This document shows, piece after piece, positions 8,303 through 15,291 of a stretch of DNA of 64,000 nt (positions are counted from its first letter, which is position 1; each line of letters opens with the position of its first letter). The notes below the pieces were generated by a model. The model ran no database searches and was not told the origin of the DNA. It saw only the letters and a program-made list of their open reading frames with translations. This DNA comes from Neolewinella persica DSM 23188 (GTDB lineage: Bacteria > Bacteroidota > Bacteroidia > Chitinophagales > Saprospiraceae), in assembly GCF_000373105.1 (NCBI RefSeq), contig NZ_KB890447.1, positions 156,327 to 220,326 on the forward strand. Direction: 5' to 3'. Position numbers and translations under genes: made by a program.

Positions 8303-11300
8303 TTGTCCAACTTCACCTTCCTAACCCCCGAGTGGCCCACCCTTTATAATAAAGCTCGCCGCTCCGAAACCCGCGCTCGTACCGAGCCGGTTTCGTCATT
8401 GACCTACGCCCGGCTGGCCATGGAGGAAGCGGTTTACCAGCTATACGACTTGGAGTACCTGGACACGCCATATAATACCGCGCTTAATAACCTGATGACG
8501 GAGCCGGAATTTGTCCGGCTGGTGCCAACTACTCTGCTGAAGGGCCTGCACATCGTCCGGAAAAACGGCAACCAGGCTGCGCACTATGGCAATAGAGTGA
8601 GTGATCAGGAGGCGATTACGAGTTTGCACTACCTGTTTTCTTTCCTGAAATGGTTTGCGGGCAAATACAGTGAGGCGGAGCCGGAGTTGCCGGGAGGATT
8701 TGACGGCGGGTTCATTCCCCTGGAAGAGGGAGATGCATCGGCAAAGGTCGCCCAGGCAACAGCGCGCGCCCAATTAGAGGAAGCCATTGCGGCGGGACTG
8801 AAACTAGAGGCGGATTTTAAGAAATTGCAGGAAGAGCGGGATGCACTGGCGGCGGAAGCCCAACACAGTAAGGAAGCCCGTGCCCGGCTGCAGGCACAGA
8901 TACTGGCCCAGCAAGCAGAGGTGGCGGAGCGCAAGGCAAGCCGCACGGTGGAAGTCGCCTCCGAATTCAGCGAAGCCGAAACCCGCAAGCACCTCATCGA
9001 CGCCAGTTTGGCGGAGGCTGGCTGGCACTTGCTGCGCAATGGACGGGAGCTTGAATTTGAAGTGACGGGGATGCCGGTGTCCCGGCAAAGCAAGAACGGG
9101 CGGGGCTTTGTGGATTACGTTTTGTGGGGAGACGACGGCCAACCGCTCGCGCTGGTAGAGGCAAAACGCACCAGTGCCGACCCGGAAAAAGGACGCCACC
9201 AGGCTTGGCTTTACGCTAATGCCCTGGAGCAAACTTACGGCCGGCGGCCCGTTATTTTCTACACGAACGGCTACGATATTTATCTGCTCGACGATGCGTT
9301 TTACAGCGCTCCGCGTCAGGTGTCGGGCTTCCTGACCAAGGACACGCTGGTCTGGCGTATCCAGCAACGAGGATTGCGGCAAGACATCCGGAAGGTTAGC
9401 CCTAAAGCGGACATTGCCGGCAGGAGTTACCAGCAGTTAGCGATTCAACGGGTGACGGAAGCCCTGCTCGCGAAACCTTCCCCTGCACCTGCGGCCGCGC
9501 CTACTGCTGAAGCTCCCGTGCTCAATGACGGGCCGACCATAAATACCTATGCGAAACTACGGGGCAGTCGCCGTACCGCGCTGCTAGTGATGGCGACTGG
9601 TTCGGGCAAAACCCGGACAGCGGCGGCCCTGACCGACATATTGCTGAACCATGGCTGGGCACGCCGTATTCTTTTCCTGGCAGATCGCAATGCGCTGGTC
9701 ACCCAGGCAAAGGACAGTTTCAACGAACACCTTCCAGAGGTTTCGGCCATCAACCTGACGACCGAAAAGGAGAACGATAAGACGAGGCTGGTCTTTAGTA
9801 CCTACCCCACGATGTTGAACCGGATCGAGGCTTCTTATCGGGGCGCGGCCGCAGGTGCAGGGGAGGGTAAAGGCACCGGGCCCTACTTCGGCATTGGTCA
9901 CTTCGATCTCATCATAGTTGACGAGGCCCACCGGAGTGTCTATAATCGATACCAGGCTATCTTCGATTACTTTGATGCCATGGTACTAGGTCTTACCGCT
10001 ACCCCTCGCAGCGCCATCGACCGCAATACCTACGAACATTTCGGCTGCGCTGATGACGACCCTACCTTCGAGTATCCACTTGATGAGGCCGTTGCGGTCG
10101 GTCACCTGGTCAGCTACCAAAACATTGACGTCTCCACCAAATTCATCCGTGAAGGCATCAAGTACGCCGAACTAAACGAACGGGAGAAAGCGGCTTACGA
10201 AGAAGAGTTTCGGGACAACGTCAGCGGCGAACTGCCCGAGGAAATTGCGGCCTCCTCGATGAATAAATGGCTGTTTAACAAAGACACGGTCAACAAGGTG
10301 CTTGACACCCTGATGGCACAGGGCCTGAAGATCGAAGGCGGCGATAAAATCGGGCGAACCATCATTTTTGCCGTGAATAAAAAGCACGCTGATTTCATTA
10401 CAGAATGCTTCATTGCTCGCTACCCGGAACTGCCCTCGGGCGCTATTGCCAAGATCTACAACGATATATCCCACGCTGATACGCTGATCAAGAGCTTTTG
10501 CAATAAGTTCGAGGAGAAATTACCCCAGATCGCTATTTCTGTGGACATGATGGACACCGGGATTGATGCCCCACGGGTACTGAACCTGGTATTCTTTAAG
10601 GTGGTCCGGTCCTTCGCCAAATTCTGGCAGATGATCGGCCGGGGCACCCGTACCTGTCCGGATGTATTCGGGCCAGAGCAACCGAAAGAGCAATTTCTGA
10701 TCTTCGACGTTTGTCAGAATTTCGAGTTTTTTGCGGTGAACCAAAATGGCAGGGACGCAGGTAGCCAGTTGCCGCTCTCCGCTAAGATTTTCGTTGCCCG
10801 CTTACAACTAAGCCAGCTGCTGTTTCAAACCGGCGATGTTGAAAATGCCGGCTACGGTCGCCGCCTGCTGGATTTTCTGCACGGGCAATTGTCGGAACTA
10901 CGTACGGAGGAGCAACAACGTCGTTTCCGGGTCCGTAATGCCCGTCGTTACCTGGATGCCTACGCCGACCGTAAAAAGTGGGACCAGCTGAACAACGACC
11001 ACATTGGAGAATTGAACCGGGAGATTGCCCCATTGGTACTTCCTTCGGCGGACGAAGAGTCTGCCCGCCGGTTCGATTTATTGATGCTGCAACTACAAAT
11101 TTTGGGCTTGCAGGGCGGCGGGTCAAAACAGGAACAACTACAGAGTAAATTGATCCAGATCGCGACCGGCCTGAGCAAGAAATTCGGCGTGCCGGAAGTA
11201 TTGGCCAAAGCTGATTTGATTCATGAAATGCAAAACCCGGAATTTTATCCGGACAAAACCTCGGACGATCTGGATCACATCCGTACGGAGATCAGGAACC

Positions 11301-11866
11301 TGCTGATTTACCTTTCTTCAGACGGCCAGAAACCAATCTATACGAATTTTACGGACGGGGAGTTGGCGGGGACAATCGGAGAACCACTGCCTGGCGGCGG
11401 AAGTGATATCTATCGCCGTAGGGTAGAGGCTTATTTGCGGGAACACCGCCAACACGTCACCATCCGTAAGCTCCGAAATAACGAACCCATCACCCCGGCG
11501 GAGATGGATGCGCTCAACGACCTCTTGTTTCAGCAGGGCCCACTGAACAGCCGGGAAGAATTTTCCACCGCGTTTCCGGATAAGCCATTGACGGTTTTTG
11601 TCCGCCGCCTGTTGGGGATGGAAGAGTCGGCCGCCCGCGCTGCTTTTGCTGAATTTCTCCACTCCGGTACCTTCTCTGCTGATCAGATGACTTTTCTGGA
11701 GAACATCATCAGCTACCTGACGAAAAACGGCATCATCGACCCCGGAATGTTGTTTGAGGCTCCATTCACGGATTTACATGATAATGGTATCCTGGGGGTG
11801 TTTGATGATGCGCAGGCGCAGCGGCTGGTGGCGGTGGTTCGGCGGGTTAATGGGGAGGTAGGGTGA
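8303..11866 (+). CDS. hsdR: Type I restriction-modification system, restriction/translocase subunit (R)
   Basis: A 1187-residue subunit that translocates and cleaves DNA lacking HsdM methylation. An N-terminal DUF4145-like helical region (about 1-130) is followed by a coiled coil (about 150-215). The nuclease core has Asp in VDYVLW (about 271) and E-x-K in LVEAKRT (about 284). Then come the SF2 helicase motifs: Walker A MATGSGKT (about 428-436), DEAH (about 539-542), LTATP, and motif VI in IGRGTRTC. The C-terminal EcoEI-type helical domain completes it. The start codon is TTG at 8303. Two copies of the dispersed 18-bp repeat lie inside in opposite orientation: 9484-9501 (linker SPAPAAAPTAEAP) and 9842-9859 (GAAAGAGEG, just before the DEAH motif). 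The gene is separated from hsdMS by a 4.3-kb operon. Confidence 0.96.
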   Translation: MSNFTFLTPEWPTLYNKARRSETRARTEPVSSLTYARLAMEEAVYQLYDLEYLDTPYNTALNNLMTEPEFVRLVPTTLLKGLHIVRKNGNQAAHYGNRVSDQEAITSLHYLFSFLKWFAGKYSEAEPELPGGFDGGFIPLEEGDASAKVAQATARAQLEEAIAAGLKLEADFKKLQEERDALAAEAQHSKEARARLQAQILAQQAEVAERKASRTVEVASEFSEAETRKHLIDASLAEAGWHLLRNGRELEFEVTGMPVSRQSKNGRGFVDYVLWGDDGQPLALVEAKRTSADPEKGRHQAWLYANALEQTYGRRPVIFYTNGYDIYLLDDAFYSAPRQVSGFLTKDTLVWRIQQRGLRQDIRKVSPKADIAGRSYQQLAIQRVTEALLAKPSPAPAAAPTAEAPVLNDGPTINTYAKLRGSRRTALLVMATGSGKTRTAAALTDILLNHGWARRILFLADRNALVTQAKDSFNEHLPEVSAINLTTEKENDKTRLVFSTYPTMLNRIEASYRGAAAGAGEGKGTGPYFGIGHFDLIIVDEAHRSVYNRYQAIFDYFDAMVLGLTATPRSAIDRNTYEHFGCADDDPTFEYPLDEAVAVGHLVSYQNIDVSTKFIREGIKYAELNEREKAAYEEEFRDNVSGELPEEIAASSMNKWLFNKDTVNKVLDTLMAQGLKIEGGDKIGRTIIFAVNKKHADFITECFIARYPELPSGAIAKIYNDISHADTLIKSFCNKFEEKLPQIAISVDMMDTGIDAPRVLNLVFFKVVRSFAKFWQMIGRGTRTCPDVFGPEQPKEQFLIFDVCQNFEFFAVNQNGRDAGSQLPLSAKIFVARLQLSQLLFQTGDVENAGYGRRLLDFLHGQLSELRTEEQQRRFRVRNARRYLDAYADRKKWDQLNNDHIGELNREIAPLVLPSADEESARRFDLLMLQLQILGLQGGGSKQEQLQSKLIQIATGLSKKFGVPEVLAKADLIHEMQNPEFYPDKTSDDLDHIRTEIRNLLIYLSSDGQKPIYTNFTDGELAGTIGEPLPGGGSDIYRRRVEAYLREHRQHVTIRKLRNNEPITPAEMDALNDLLFQQGPLNSREEFSTAFPDKPLTVFVRRLLGMEESAARAAFAEFLHSGTFSADQMTFLENIISYLTKNGIIDPGMLFEAPFTDLHDNGILGVFDDAQAQRLVAVVRRVNGEVG
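9484..9501 (+). repeat. 18-bp dispersed repeat, consensus copy in hsdR
   Basis: Exact TGCACCTGCGGCCGCGCC, encoding APAAAP in the linker before the helicase domain. Confidence 0.85.
9842..9859 (-). repeat. 18-bp dispersed repeat, consensus copy in hsdR (inverted)
   Basis: Exact consensus on the minus strand, encoding GAAAGAG shortly before the DEAH box; inverted relative to the copy at 9484. Confidence 0.85.
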
Positions 11867-11955
11867 AAAGTTAGAAAATATTGGATGAAACATGGATTGT
11901 TTTTAAAGCAACTATCTTTCAGGCAAATGTCAAAAAGTAAACCTAAAAGTTTAGA

Positions 11956-12543
11956 ATGTACAACATCGAGACTATATTTGCTGTTCCAGGGTCAGGCCAA
12001 TCGGTGTATACCCTTAGGTTCAAAGAAGAAAGTTATGCGAACAGCAATGATAACGAGTTGTACAAAGTTTTCCGTCAGTGGCAGGATGGAGAATATCTCT
12101 CCCGCTTCTTCCGAGCCAACAAAACCAACTTAGAGGCTTATTATGGAAAAGGGATGACTTCGCTACGAGCTATGGAGCGAACGCTTGACGAGAGCCACAA
12201 GCTCTTTAAGAAGTTGATCGCTGCCCTATCGGATGCCGAGGCAGGCAACTTTTCACCCCTGAGTCAGCTTTTCACCAACGTAGATGATTCCCCCCGCTTT
12301 AGTGACTACGTCGAACAAAAAATAAAACGCTCTTGGCTGCGTCTTTTTGCGGTACGCACGGATGACGGTCTGTTCTTTATCACCGGAGGGGCCATTAAAC
12401 TTACTGCTTCATTACAAGGTGACAACCCCCACGATCCTCCCCAGACAGACAAGGAATTAAAGAAAGCTAGAGCAGTGGCAAAATATTTTAGAGAAGTCGT
12501 AGACAAGGATAAGTTCTACGAAGTCTACGAGATGATTATTTAA
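11956..12543 (+). CDS. Candidate RelE/HigB-like toxin of a toxin-antitoxin-chaperone set
   Basis: A 195-residue soluble protein. The last third (WLRLFAVRTDDGLFFITGGA, then a Lys-rich helix DKELKKARAVAKYFREVV) resembles the beta-sheet-plus-helix end of RelE/HigB-type mRNA interferases, which read R-x-F-x-x-xxDxxxxLLHGFxKK then a helix. The N-terminal 120 residues are larger than in a minimal RelE toxin and unfamiliar. It precedes an XRE antitoxin-like gene by 9 bp and a SecB-like gene after that, the gene order of TAC systems such as HigB1-HigA1-Rv1957. The toxin assignment rests on this context and weak fold resemblance; catalytic residues cannot be assigned. Confidence 0.55.
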   Translation: MYNIETIFAVPGSGQSVYTLRFKEESYANSNDNELYKVFRQWQDGEYLSRFFRANKTNLEAYYGKGMTSLRAMERTLDESHKLFKKLIAALSDAEAGNFSPLSQLFTNVDDSPRFSDYVEQKIKRSWLRLFAVRTDDGLFFITGGAIKLTASLQGDNPHDPPQTDKELKKARAVAKYFREVVDKDKFYEVYEMII

Positions 12544-12552
12544 TGCAATCTT

Positions 12553-13116
12553 ATGAAGAACGATAAACTGCGCCAATTCCTTCAGCAAGAAGCCAAACCT
12601 ATGGCTGGTTGGGAAGAATTCAAGAACGGAATGCTTAACGCTGACCGTGAGGAGCAACGCTACCGTTTTCGGATTGCGGCGAAGATTCTGGAATACATTG
12701 CGGATAACGACCTGACGCAAAAGGCTTTTGCTGAGCAGATTGGCTGTAAACCTCAGTACCTCGGTCGGGTACTGAAGGGTAAGCAGGATTTGCGTTTGAG
12801 CACCATGTTAAAGATCCAGCGTGCTATGGATACTGACCTGATTCGGGTAGCAGAGGAAAGCTTTGTTGAAACGAAACAGCCTGTTGTTGAAACTAAGGTG
12901 GCCTTCGGGAAAGAGGTGGTTTTCACGCAGGCTGCCCTTCTCAATAAGTTTCCTAAAGGGTATTCTGATGCTGTCAATCCTCAATTCTTTTCATCATCAA
13001 AGTTTCAGTTGCCAGAGATGAGGCAACTCAGTTACCAAAAGCTTGTTCCTGGGAACCCCCGGTACGTTACTGCTGACGATGTAAACAAGATTCCCGAAGT
13101 TATTGCAAACGCCTAA
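12553..13116 (+). CDS. XRE-family antitoxin with C-terminal extension (candidate chaperone-addicted antitoxin)
   Basis: A 187-residue protein. The HTH_3 domain spans about residues 40-97 (DLTQKAFAEQIGCKPQYLGR, then KGKQDLRLSTMLKIQRAM). A non-HTH extension follows (about 105-187), rich in hydrophobic and aromatic residues (VVFTQAALLNKF, NPQFFSSSKFQLPEM). In TAC systems the antitoxin carries a C-terminal chaperone-addiction segment that must be bound by the SecB-like partner; this extension is the right size and place. It should neutralise the product of 11956-12543 and repress the operon. The gap to the chaperone gene is only 5 bp. Confidence 0.75.
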   Translation: MKNDKLRQFLQQEAKPMAGWEEFKNGMLNADREEQRYRFRIAAKILEYIADNDLTQKAFAEQIGCKPQYLGRVLKGKQDLRLSTMLKIQRAMDTDLIRVAEESFVETKQPVVETKVAFGKEVVFTQAALLNKFPKGYSDAVNPQFFSSSKFQLPEMRQLSYQKLVPGNPRYVTADDVNKIPEVIANA

Positions 13117-13121
13117 TTATT

Positions 13122-13568
13122 ATGAGTGAAGATTTACGGATAGGCTTTCACTTGCTAGACATTAAACGGCTTACGTTTAACCTAGATGCTGGCGTTGACA
13201 TCGCTGAATCTGAGTATAAACTGTCCGTCCAACTTGGATTTGGAGCCGCTCCTGGGCTGCAAAGGGTAAAAGCTGTTCCACGGATAATTTTTGAAGTTGA
13301 AGGCGAGGCATTTATTACGCTTGAACTGGCACTGACTTTCGCCATTGCTCCTAATGCGTGGGAAAGGATGATTAATGAGGATGGTGATTTAATTCTTCCC
13401 GTTGGTTTTGCTCGCCATCTTGGGGTAATTGGGGTAGGAACTGCGCGCGGGTTTCTCAGCGCTAAACTAGAGGGTGATCCAGATTACAGTCAGCTGGTTT
13501 TGCCTACCGTTGACCTTACTCAAACGGTGACGGAAGACATAGGAATTGCTTTTGCGGAGGAAGAGTAA
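13122..13568 (+). CDS. SecB-like chaperone of the TAC-type operon
   Basis: A 148-residue acidic protein with the SecB-fold layout: four alternating long strands (YKLSVQLGFG, PRIIFEVEGEAFITLELALT), a loop, then a helix reading FARHLGVIGVGTARGFLSAK and a closing segment LVLPTVDLTQTV. In SecB proteins the matching part is a helix ending in Ser/Thr-Arg-Gly, followed by a Pro-containing strand. A SecB-like gene directly after an HTH antitoxin is typical of TAC modules, where the chaperone stabilises the antitoxin. General SecB is absent or divergent in most Bacteroidota, so this is unlikely to be the housekeeping export chaperone. The assignment is by pattern, not alignment. Confidence 0.68.
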   Translation: MSEDLRIGFHLLDIKRLTFNLDAGVDIAESEYKLSVQLGFGAAPGLQRVKAVPRIIFEVEGEAFITLELALTFAIAPNAWERMINEDGDLILPVGFARHLGVIGVGTARGFLSAKLEGDPDYSQLVLPTVDLTQTVTEDIGIAFAEEE

Positions 13569-13583
13569 ATTGATGACAAAAGT

Positions 13584-13694
13584 ATGGGGGAAACATTTAA
13601 TAAAATAACCGTTGATGTTGGCACGGGGGCTTTTGCTCACGGGCAGGTATATGTCGCTGTTAGTAGATGTAAATCCTTAGAAGGAATACCATAG
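13584..13694 (+). pseudogene. Remnant of a Pif1-family helicase C-terminus
   Basis: A 36-codon frame from ATG 13584 to TAG 13692-13694 reads GETFNKITVDVGTGAFAHG, then QVYVAVSRCKSLEGI. This matches the conserved helicase motif V/VI end of Pif1/RecD2-like proteins (KSQGKTF ... GAFAHGQxYVAxSRC ... LEGI). The rest of the helicase is missing and an upstream in-frame stop lies in the SecB-like gene end. It marks a deletion scar at the right border of the TAC-type operon. Confidence 0.75.
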
Positions 13695-13780
13695 TTACCC
13701 AAAGCCGACAAGCATCAAATTTTAGTCAACACCCATTACGTCAACCAGCATTGAAGGAGGATCAGTTAAATTGTTTTAGG

Positions 13781-13804
13781 TTAAATTAACGACAGTTAAT
13801 TTAA
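13781..13804. repeat. AT-rich inverted repeat
   Basis: Arms TTAAATTAAC and GTTAATTTAA are separated by 4 bp. It lies in the non-coding stretch between the Pif1 remnant and the XRE gene; a protein-binding site or hairpin is possible. The remainder of 13695-13966 holds only a GTACACGTGTAC palindrome (about 13925-13936) and GC-rich imperfect repeats. Confidence 0.5.
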
Positions 13805-13966
13805 TCGCAATGATTGAATTCTCCGAAAGCCACGAATTCTCAAGTCGTTTGATTTTCCCGCTAAGTTTTACCTGGCCCAGCAGCTCGGCCCAACCCTAAG
13901 ACCCACTCGGCTAAAGCCAAGGGTACACGTGTACCTCCGGGTGCGCTTCGCGTCTACCTTCGGCGG

Positions 13967-14200
13967 TCAGCCGGAATGGTCTTCCCCCTCCTCCACCAAC
14001 AACGCACAAACCCCAACCCCCAAAACCCCCGCAATCCGATACAACATCTCCACCCGAGGTTGCATACGGTTCAGGCACCAGCGCGAGACCGTCTGTGGTG
14101 ATGTGTCCAGCTTTTCAGCTAGCCATTTGTATTTGATGCCTTTCTCATCCAAGACCTCCTTGATACGGTTGTAACGTTGCATGTTTCCAATGAAAGCCAC
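13967..14200 (-). CDS. Small XRE-family (Cro/CI-type) DNA-binding protein
   Basis: A 77-residue protein that is nearly all HTH domain: NRIKEVLDEKGIKYKWLAEK, then LDTSPQTVSRWCLNRMQPRV and a helix ending in ALLVEEGE. Bacteroidota encode many such short repressors. ATG 14200 or the internal ATG at 14182 could start translation. Upstream at 14248-14259 and 14271-14282 are two copies of TTAAACGTTCAA, placed for autoregulation and possibly for control of the divergent RNase gene at 14367. Confidence 0.8.
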   Translation of the reverse strand: MAFIGNMQRYNRIKEVLDEKGIKYKWLAEKLDTSPQTVSRWCLNRMQPRVEMLYRIAGVLGVGVCALLVEEGEDHSG

Positions 14201-14247
14201 TGGCGGCGCATATCCAAGTAAAACGATAAATGGAATTAAAATGAACT

Positions 14248-14282
14248 TTAAACGTTCAATTATTTGTACGTTAAACGTTCAA
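14248..14282. promoter_or_regulatory. Twin operator-like repeats between XRE gene and RNase gene
   Basis: Two identical 12-mers TTAAACGTTCAA (14248-14259 and 14271-14282), each centred on the palindrome AACGTT, are spaced 23 bp apart start to start (about two helical turns). They sit 48 bp upstream of the XRE gene (minus strand) and 85 bp upstream of the RNase gene (plus strand), so a dimeric repressor could control both. Confidence 0.6.
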
Positions 14283-14366
14283 ACGCTATATTTGCTATCG
14301 TAACGTAATCATTTCTTTCCACCCGGTTCCACCAAATCAGCTGCCCCAAAGCGGCCGGTCATACCC

Positions 14367-14867
14367 ATGGCCAGTGCGGACCATCACCCACACGCCCACA
14401 TGCTAACCCTACCAAAACCCAGCAGCCACCAGCTGCCCGGAGCACTAATCCTATGCCTACTAACCCTGCTCCTATTCACCTCCCTCCGCACCTGCGCCCC
14501 CGCCCAAATCACCCAACTCCCGGCGGTGAAAACAACGGTCCCCATCCCGAAGCCTCCACGGGGAAACATCGACCCGGCCCTCCCCGTCCTGGCCCTCGCG
14601 CAAAGCCCGCCCCACGTACAGCGCGTGGTGCAGCACCTGCGGACCATCAAAAGCTGGAATCCCCTCGCTGGTTTCCGGGGCGGCCGTACCTTTCGCAACC
14701 TCGAAGGAGTGCTTCCAAAAAGAGCGGTGTACCGCGAATACGACGTCTTGCCCAACCTGGCGGGCGTCCCCCGAGGCGCCGAACGCATCGTCGTCGACGC
14801 CACCCGCCGCAACTTTTACTATACCTCCGATCATTACACTACATTCACCCAAATCCTCCTCCCATGA
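14367..14867 (+). CDS. Exported barnase-type (N1/F1-like) ribonuclease toxin
   Basis: A 166-residue protein with a hydrophobic N-terminal export segment (ALILCLLTLLLFTSL, about 26-40), a Pro-rich linker, and a microbial RNase domain at about 103-166. Residues corresponding to the barnase catalytic set are visible: Glu124 in VYREYDV, Arg140 in RGAERIV and His156 in TSDHYTTF. Such RNases cut single-stranded RNA and are used as secreted toxins. The stop overlaps the next start (ATGA 14864-14867), as in toxin-immunity pairs. The start could also be ATG 14400. A copy of the dispersed 18-bp repeat (14487-14504) encodes the LRTCAPA segment right after the hydrophobic stretch. Confidence 0.8.
   Translation: MASADHHPHAHMLTLPKPSSHQLPGALILCLLTLLLFTSLRTCAPAQITQLPAVKTTVPIPKPPRGNIDPALPVLALAQSPPHVQRVVQHLRTIKSWNPLAGFRGGRTFRNLEGVLPKRAVYREYDVLPNLAGVPRGAERIVVDATRRNFYYTSDHYTTFTQILLP
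14487..14504 (+). repeat. 18-bp dispersed repeat in the RNase gene
   Basis: CGCACCTGCGCCCCCGCC, coding for the residues just after the export helix. Confidence 0.75.
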
Positions 14868-15136
14868 CCAAGACCGAATTCTTAACCGCCCTGGCCGAAG
14901 CCTACGACTTCGCCAAATACGCCGACTACACCGCCGGCAATTTAGACAGCGCCGACGAATGCCTGGCCGACGCCCGCGCCGCCGCCGGCACCGATAAATT
15001 AGACATCCGCCGCTTGTTCGAGGTCTTATTAAAAGACGCCACCCGCACCGAACGGGCGGGGATCATGGTCCTGTTGGACGATTACTTGCTGGAGGATTCA
15101 ACGACTGACCCAGATCCGGAGGGGCGCCCCGCGTAG
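14864..15136 (+). CDS. Small acidic protein, putative immunity partner of the barnase-type RNase
   Basis: A 90-residue acidic, helix-rich protein (EFLTALAEAYDFAKYADYTA, later DIRRLFEVLLKDATRTERAG) starting at the ATG that overlaps the RNase stop. Barstar, the known barnase inhibitor, has similar size and charge, but the barstar signature around the W-D-x-L segment is not visible here, so this would be a different inhibitor family. The last residues (DPDPEGRPA) are encoded by one arm of a 58-bp direct repeat (15107-15164), so the original C-terminus may have been replaced. The immunity function is inferred from operon position only. Confidence 0.6.
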   Translation: MTKTEFLTALAEAYDFAKYADYTAGNLDSADECLADARAAAGTDKLDIRRLFEVLLKDATRTERAGIMVLLDDYLLEDSTTDPDPEGRPA

Positions 15137-15164
15137 CGGTGGGCTTTAGCCCATCATATTCGTT
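15107..15164. repeat. Left copy of 58-bp direct repeat flanking the CHAP gene
   Basis: Matches 16929-16986 at 48 of 58 positions, same orientation, no gaps. The shared core includes GCTTTAGCCCAT then ATTCGTT. It overlaps the 3' end of the putative immunity gene. Confidence 0.75.
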
Positions 15165-15179
15165 TCAGCCCAAATAAAG

Positions 15180-15209
15180 ATGGCGGACACCAAAACTGAT
15201 GTCCGCCAT
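15180..15209 (-). terminator. Hairpin terminator of the CHAP amidase gene
   Basis: Perfect 10-bp stem ATGGCGGACA / TGTCCGCCAT with a 10-nt loop, followed on the minus strand by the T-rich run CTTTATTT. It lies about 80 bp past the stop of the gene ending at 15292. Confidence 0.75.
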
Positions 15210-15291
15210 TTGGTTGGCCGGGTAGCGGCTGTAGAAGGGCGATTGCTGCAATTAACCCATTAAATCACAGAATGGCCTGCAGGGTGTTGAT

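Noticed and set aside
14453..14863. N-terminal extension of the putative immunity protein in a frame overlapping the RNase gene
   Set aside because: Composition is Pro/Arg-rich antiphase translation of the RNase gene; the ATG at 14864 with 4-bp overlap is far more plausible.
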